A DNA stretch of 23,049 nt from a virus. The stretch covers positions 1-23,049 of IMG/VR virus record IMGVR_UViG_3300025881_001273. One strand, written 5' to 3'. Numbering within the stretch: the stretch's first letter is position 1; the number at the start of each line of letters is the position of its first letter. A program made the position numbers and the translations under genes. Shown piece by piece: positions 20,301 to 23,049 of this stretch. Below the pieces are notes generated by a model. The model was not told the origin of the DNA and searched no databases. It saw only the letters and a program-made list of their open reading frames with translations.

Positions 20301-20880
20301 GATCCAACACGACATCGCCAACAAACCCAGCGATATTGTCCAGCGGCTTGTAGCCGAACATTTCGATCTCACCCAAGCCAGGTGCCCACTCGTCGAGAAC
20401 GTCACCAAACGTGATTTTCTCATCGAAGGCTTGACGTTTCCAATCGCCCAGCGAAAACGATTCTTCATCGTCAAACAAGTCGCCGACCTCTTTGAGGAGC
20501 GAAATGTTGCTCCGCATCCCCATCGACGCGATATCTAACATCCTTGTGCCAACGTCTAACAGGCTGCCACCAAGCGAGAAATCTTTCGACTCGCCCGCCT
20601 TCAAGAACCCTTCACGCAACGTCGCCAACAACTCATCAGAAAGAACACTGACCCCAGGCTCCCGCCCAGACAACGAAGGGCGCAGGCCCGTCGACGGCAA
20701 AGAACCGCCACCCATACCAACATTGTCAGTAATGGTGTCCGTAGGCTTCCACGCCGCAGGATTATCAGGATCAAAGCTCGCAAACGCTGGATTACGGCTG
20801 GCAATGCGCGTAACAGCAGTCGCCGACATGTTGTGCTTTGCCGCTATATCAGCAATGGCCTGATCAAAAGCTTCACTCAT
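14338..20880 (-). CDS. Giant internal-virion/polyvalent protein with ART-like domain, 2180 aa
   Basis: ATG 20880 overlaps the upstream TGA. The N-terminal 560 residues have short Gly-rich hydrophobic segments (e.g. IAGFVGDVVLDPFTWLTLGTLPLA). Long coiled coils follow at about 575-770 and 1560-1720. Between them, WYHG (Y947, H948), YASLYAG (987-993) and GHDSILYPI...TFDHAQLEI (1296-1323, Q1320, E1322) read like the start, middle and end of an H-Y-E/Q-type ADP-ribosyltransferase fold of phage polyvalent proteins, with a large insertion. The C-terminal region SPGFHSRN (1789-1796) through FPFYTW (1961-1966) is typical of such giant phage proteins. Gene order suggests an ejected internal-virion protein. 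No lysozyme-like motif is visible at the N-terminus. Enzyme activity is inferred. Confidence 0.75.
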   Translation of the reverse strand: MSEAFDQAIADIAAKHNMSATAVTRIASRNPAFASFDPDNPAAWKPTDTITDNVGMGGGSLPSTGLRPSLSGREPGVSVLSDELLATLREGFLKAGESKDFSLGGSLLDVGTRMLDIASMGMRSNISLLKEVGDLFDDEESFSLGDWKRQAFDEKITFGDVLDEWAPGLGEIEMFGYKPLDNIAGFVGDVVLDPFTWLTLGTLPLARQGTMGVVRLGLKTGGGATDDIARQIFGHGIRAAKADDLARLTKAGQSAGLLGADDIIKGGLQFRIPFGKTLSRLSSSPTKAKYVQVLGQDNPLLKVLPRTWANAGFQKIRRSKFGGLFGGDMQTWKKIVRDPTSSITDWKAAFLSIDANNLGKGIGKQLNNQLENVAQSIARRLVDANINGKDAYNAMGSDVLPAGMDAGLWRELKDFGDMVRDEANNAVTVNKMPDANGNVVVEDWIKYRENWQPAVPSKEVAEGISEWARQARRGLAADNTKLQSFEMKAKIVAGNDFMGVPLVDASAHPFKKTPREQALEIMESAEQEWGGDIVKWFSDDWFEAMPQHISMLSRRVQGKFAENYLIANGIAITREVADDKAHLALATFRKKQVQVYKWERHVADAEATHNHAVAQAADSTAEQVQAALDVAQARRARSQRWGVDLDPPTNGQVWRDAGDDLNAVADDSRAALDRLNAGHAGAVEELEGAATASLKAANDADMSYHRIQQGLNDLAETRRALWAEGTDLARAYDDNFEGAAQVLERLSELDTEIRQIDDVISQARADYILSLGDPEAPMELIKKANAVVEGGTAMSAVAKRAMQLTEAIYRSDSSFDREVVAALNAELSPLLKQLGMPSGNVSSFGSPALDLHNKIKGLKTNIDATVVAHSRISGTVRDTLEWTPERVHFREAEKLRNELTDELNELVELLDDELAPELLAEIELGIRQLGVSAKGYLTYGGDQVVWYHGVNSKFDSMDLGTQVAAGDRVTLELDSFLGVHSAQNVEYASLYAGEFGEAAQGSDSLLGFLVRADNPAVYGGTIADISTANKLPDPADWSHRTRGAGLALIHSDMLDSGFKNGHYGLEDLEAAGIPHAKEIWLLMQGRDVNRKVISRPLSYTEAAIKFADQSSLDSTTRIVDELMDSQFTNNFMRTALSNSVDGEPWDSPALRRRFVDTLRGMEQQGDQAISKFKAAQAGGQHSGKHEDEYIELIAALEGGLSNRVKFDPTKQIVPPVDAKLGTYQGIPKADDAREWPPPNMSVSDAVLANAGGFFDDFIYPLTNNSHWAASGRSISDVDEILQSVARDFKQELKGRGHDSILYPIRQDKGSWGVITFDHAQLEIPPRLPGTSESGFNRAKLGGDFTDGMQEGVALRQAIEQPQPRVVLEDLEDASESFTAPTKTTSGAGDPELHRAVDKLDQDLQDLAPYAEMSSLNTDGWGRTVSRYRHLLTEQSDLWGELANPVGRRTKVTGGLRGGEVTSILPRMNAMRGRAGQLLGQMRKQYRRSLNDLGVNDIDDLIDLQEVVEEIDLDLVSSLKSMIDGQEKFLSETMEATQKLRRAVDAANELGAGKVYATTSSGFVKTVDDARALMRTKRMELMQEKFDEAEALGDVGRDMHGAADQAKRQADKNRKIVRDRRRKIRNLEDAHDEASIKLEQEELRLRGEADDAYRTADRLEREHYDNVQKQFGVLHQGVVTAEANEKLLAAESLRLQAQAKQAEADLIFRQGYRDILADEFSSLSMPTRLTMLSKAMDGWVNFGSTHQLPEDIARGFSELGQTMGPRNGPSFLLRSVDKVNDLFKAWAIASPGFHSRNFMGGTFNNALAGVSVSSYKRFHSMYTPVRRVMDAGGTVDEQVMALRSSKRGLKLKETPKGTKLLNDMELMVRMGVLTGGQTTELGRIVKGARQGGALNPFNPNNLVAGGLRKPTMHVENYLRGALALDRLTTGATIEQAVADVFKYHFDYDNLSAFERGVMRRVFPFYTWTRNNLPLQLEMMATNPKIYNRAGSLKAEIEQDTEGEANTPKWIAERFNIQLPWTRNGNSIFLVPDLPFTDVDESFNLRRVAAQTSPLIKVPLEMLGKRDLFFDAEYRGRQEPLPSAWKVILAPAIPALYAAGMIEHDEDGVMTATKEHMRWFESFMPVMATTRRLFRTEGDPKSGERWLQNIVNWTSGAGIRETLPRDVEFEKFRRNNPSFFEN

Positions 20881-22244
20881 CGGATCAGCGCTGCAGCGGC
20901 ATCTTCTTGGAACTTATGCTCAGGGTCCGTTCCGATCGCAGCAAGCTCCTCAGGCGTCTGTGTGTCGAACAACAGTTGACTAGTAGGCGACAAGTCTGAC
21001 CCGCCGCCAACGTTGAAGTAATCCTCCATCACAGCGGCATACTGGCCGCTCGACAACAACGCAGCAATCTCAGCCTCGCCGTAACCCAACTCCTGCAACA
21101 TGGACCTTTCCAAATCCATCCCAGCAAACCGACCACCAGCAGTACCACCCCAAGAACGAGTCGGCGGATTCAACGCCAACTCCAAAGCAGCCTGACGGGC
21201 ATTCTCGCTCACCTCAAACTCCGTGCCAGAACGATCAGCCTGCCGCTGCGCCAACAGCGCAGCCATACTCGCCGACATAGCCGTCTTGCCGCCCTGAGCG
21301 ATCTGCTCAGCAGACCCCCTAGAACGACCCAACTGGCCCTCAGTGATCTGCGCCAAACGGGCAGACAAATCAGACTGAATCTGAGCCTCAGACGCAGCCA
21401 AACCAACCTCAGACTGGCCCTCCTCCTCAATGGCACGACGCGCCCCATCAGAAATCACATCAGAAGTCGAACCCAAACGACGCAACGCACCCTCCGTAGC
21501 AGCACCAATATCGCCGCCAGTACGCATAGCAGCACTAGCCATCATCGCATTAGTGCGATTTGAAGTCGACTCCAAATCGGCAGACATCTTCGTCAACGAA
21601 TCAAGAGCATCCAGACGGGCAGAATCCATCTCCTGCTTGCCCTGTTCCTTCTGCCTTTCCATCTCCTCAGTCATCAACTTGAACTGTGAAGCGATGTGTT
21701 CCATCGACCGAGCAAGAGTGTCCTCGATAGCGGCCTGCTGCATCGCCAATTTAGCTGTGTCTACACCCGTGCCACCCTTGGTGCCCTGCTTGTAATACTG
21801 GTCGAAGTGCGCCATGTTCGCTGCACGCTCGTACTCGGCTTCTGCCGCCCTAATATCGGCGCCGAGTCCGCCTGGTACGCGTTGCGATGCATAAGGGTGC
21901 GCCGAGGATGGATCTGCAGCGGCAAAAGCGGCCTTAGCTCTGGCTGCGATTACACCCGCCTCTGGAGATCCGTAAGACGAAACAGGAGTTTCGCCAGTCA
22001 TTGCATAGTTGATCAAAGTCTGACCGTTTTGCTCTGGAGAACCAGGCCCGACCGTAATATCCGTCAACGTGATCCCAGCGGCCCGAAGTCCCGCTAGATC
22101 ATCTGGCCCCATCTGGTTATATTCTTCAATGGTTGGTATCGGCACGCCGTTCTTCGACGTTGGCGCAGACGCATCTGCGATTCGCTCCTGCCATTCAGCA
22201 AGTGTTTCGTTTTCTTTGTCCCACTCATATGGTCCAAGCGCCAT
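20877..22244 (-). CDS. Helical virion-associated protein, 455 aa
   Basis: ATG 22244 overlaps the upstream stop by one base (TGATG). The N-terminal 150 residues are Gly/Pro/Ala-rich and may be partly disordered. Residues 163-230 form a strong coiled coil (TLARSMEHIASQFKLMTEEMERQKEQGKQEM), and residues 255-350 are Ala/Gln/Ser-rich helical with little aromatic content. The C-terminus is acidic (DPEHKFQEDAAAALIR). No enzyme motif is seen. Its place directly before the 2180-aa gene, and its rod-like helical composition, match the middle (T7 gp15-like) position of an ejection module by analogy only, with no sequence identity claimed. Confidence 0.7.
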   Translation of the reverse strand: MALGPYEWDKENETLAEWQERIADASAPTSKNGVPIPTIEEYNQMGPDDLAGLRAAGITLTDITVGPGSPEQNGQTLINYAMTGETPVSSYGSPEAGVIAARAKAAFAAADPSSAHPYASQRVPGGLGADIRAAEAEYERAANMAHFDQYYKQGTKGGTGVDTAKLAMQQAAIEDTLARSMEHIASQFKLMTEEMERQKEQGKQEMDSARLDALDSLTKMSADLESTSNRTNAMMASAAMRTGGDIGAATEGALRRLGSTSDVISDGARRAIEEEGQSEVGLAASEAQIQSDLSARLAQITEGQLGRSRGSAEQIAQGGKTAMSASMAALLAQRQADRSGTEFEVSENARQAALELALNPPTRSWGGTAGGRFAGMDLERSMLQELGYGEAEIAALLSSGQYAAVMEDYFNVGGGSDLSPTSQLLFDTQTPEELAAIGTDPEHKFQEDAAAALIR

Positions 22245-22675
22245 CAGCTCGTAGCCCCCTGCAACATGCCCGCAATCGCAGTACGACGCTGAGCCTCATT
22301 CAAATCAACATCAGCCAACTGAATCAAACGATTCATCTCAGCCGAAGAAAGCTGCTGAGACAAATCCATGCCCCGCTTCTGAAACCCGCGAGCCAAACCA
22401 GACTCAGCCTGCAAACGAGCAGTCTCAAAATCGCCCAACGCCTTGCCATAAATGCCGCTCTTCAGCAACCCACGACCCGTGAACTGCCCAGGGATCTGCT
22501 GCCGACGCGCAGTCAACTGCTTACCCAAACGTCGAGTCGCATCGAGGCGCTCGACGTTCAACGACTGCCGTTGAGCAGAGTTACGGACCAAAGCATTCTG
22601 ATAGCCGTAATCGGCGATGTCGCGCTGGCGATCAAACGCAGGCTTCTCGGCAGCAAAGAAATCAGACACAGACAT
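22244..22675 (-). CDS. Small virion-associated helical protein, 143 aa
   Basis: ATG 22675 follows an AGGAGG on the minus strand seven bases upstream. The protein is basic, Gln/Arg/Ala-rich and helical, with a Gly-rich break (GQFTGRGLLKSGIYGK, about 63-78) between two helical halves. No cysteine or membrane segment is present. In podovirus ejection modules the first, small protein has this kind of composition (T7 gp14 position), which is an analogy from order and size. It overlaps the next gene by one base. Confidence 0.65.
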   Translation of the reverse strand: MSVSDFFAAEKPAFDRQRDIADYGYQNALVRNSAQRQSLNVERLDATRRLGKQLTARRQQIPGQFTGRGLLKSGIYGKALGDFETARLQAESGLARGFQKRGMDLSQQLSSAEMNRLIQLADVDLNEAQRRTAIAGMLQGATS

Positions 22676-22681
22676 AACTAG

Positions 22682-22696
22682 CCTCCTATATGGAGG
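22682..22696 (-). promoter_or_regulatory. Shine-Dalgarno paired with its complement
   Basis: On the minus strand CCTCC-ATATA-GGAGG forms a perfect 5-bp stem in which the 3' arm is the SD of the 143-aa gene and the 5' arm is an anti-SD sequence. If it forms, the SD is fully masked. It controls the first gene of the putative ejection module. Confidence 0.6.
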
Positions 22697-22714
22697 TGGA
22701 CGGCGTTCTACCGC

Positions 22715-22876
22715 CTAAATAGCGGTATCTTCGGCTTCTACATCCTCGGTGTCGGGATCAACAGCCAACTGTTGCTGCATCTTGATGTTCTGTACGAGCA
22801 GCACACACAACTCAAACTCTGTTGGGTAACGTTCCTTGAATGCTTGGACTACTTCGTCTGCGGTTACTTCAATCAT
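22715..22876 (-). CDS. Hypothetical acidic protein, 53 aa
   Basis: ATG 22876 on the minus strand follows AAGGA, and the frame ends at TAG 22715-22717. The product starts with a helix-forming MIEVTADEVVQAFKERYP, continues with FELCVLLVQNIKMQQQL and ends in a very acidic tail (DPDTEDVEAEDTAI). It has one cysteine and no membrane segment. No family is recognised. It lies between the tail-fibre end and the 143-aa gene; a chaperone or assembly role is possible from position only. Confidence 0.6.
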   Translation of the reverse strand: MIEVTADEVVQAFKERYPTEFELCVLLVQNIKMQQQLAVDPDTEDVEAEDTAI

Positions 22877-22953
22877 GACAAATCCTTAAAAGTTAGTTTC
22901 CTGATTACTCTAGCGTATCAACTTCGGCTCGATTAGGAATCGGATCAGAGATG

Positions 22954-23049
22954 TCATAATGCCGCCTCTACCGCAGCCAATCGGGTTTTCAAATCTTTAA
23001 CAATCGCAATCAACGGAGCCACAAGAAACTCGTAATGAATCCCACGAGG
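22954..23049 (-). CDS. C-terminal end of a probable tail-fibre or tail-spike protein (partial)
   Basis: The frame enters from the right edge and ends at TGA 22954-22956, giving 31 residues: GIHYEFLVAPLIAIVKDL followed by KTRLAAVEAAL. A C-terminal 'tyrosine, hydrophobic stretch, then a coiled-coil-like helix' is the usual ending of peptidase S74-type intramolecular chaperone domains on tail fibres. The catalytic part lies outside the window, so this is uncertain. It would be the first gene of the minus-strand module seen here. Confidence 0.5.
   Translation of the reverse strand, partial: PRGIHYEFLVAPLIAIVKDLKTRLAAVEAAL

Noticed and set aside
1-23049. tRNA genes and CRISPR arrays
   Set aside because: No cloverleaf-like set of arms with a T-loop was seen, and the repeated hairpins differ in sequence and lie at gene ends, not in a regular spacer array.

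Overview
The window looks like part of a tailed phage (or prophage) genome from an actinobacterial host. The evidence is a WhiB-family iron-sulfur regulator, a Gp88-type and a DUF932-type protein, many very small genes, tightly overlapping reading frames, a compact replication set, and a block of very large virion-type proteins. No terminase, capsid, portal, DNA polymerase, integrase or tRNA gene is visible here. The host assignment is an inference from gene families and high GC content.

The window has two convergent arms. The plus-strand arm (1-14171) starts with a sparse region (1 to about 5200) of small, mostly unrecognised genes. Their gaps hold nine copies of a structured intercistronic element: a long variable stem-loop followed almost at once by a short hairpin, usually GAAGC/GCTTC or GAAGTC/GACTTC. 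Three copies of a GATTTGAC-type promoter lie in the same region. Next come a DUF932 protein, a zinc-ribbon protein and several hypothetical genes (5229-7599). A densely packed replication and recombination block follows (7596-14171): Cas4/RecB-like iron-sulfur nuclease, DnaB-type helicase ATPase, archaeo-eukaryotic-type primase, WhiB, RusA resolvase, a second PD-(D/E)XK nuclease, a sigma region 4-like HTH protein and a DUF5664-like putative dATP/dGTP diphosphohydrolase.

The minus-strand arm (23049 down to 14133) holds, in transcription order, the last 31 codons of a probable tail-fibre protein, a 53-aa protein, proteins of 143, 455 and 2180 aa, and a 61-aa holin-like membrane protein. The small, medium, giant, holin order resembles the internal-virion (ejection) modules of podoviruses such as T7. 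The 2180-aa protein carries sequence resembling the ADP-ribosyltransferase fold of phage polyvalent proteins, so it may be an injected effector as well as a virion part.

The most unusual signals are the nine two-hairpin elements, five inverted repeats built around Shine-Dalgarno sequences (like the start-associated sequences of cluster K mycobacteriophages), and the ADP-ribosyltransferase-like region in the giant protein. All family calls are by eye; no database search or folding program was run.
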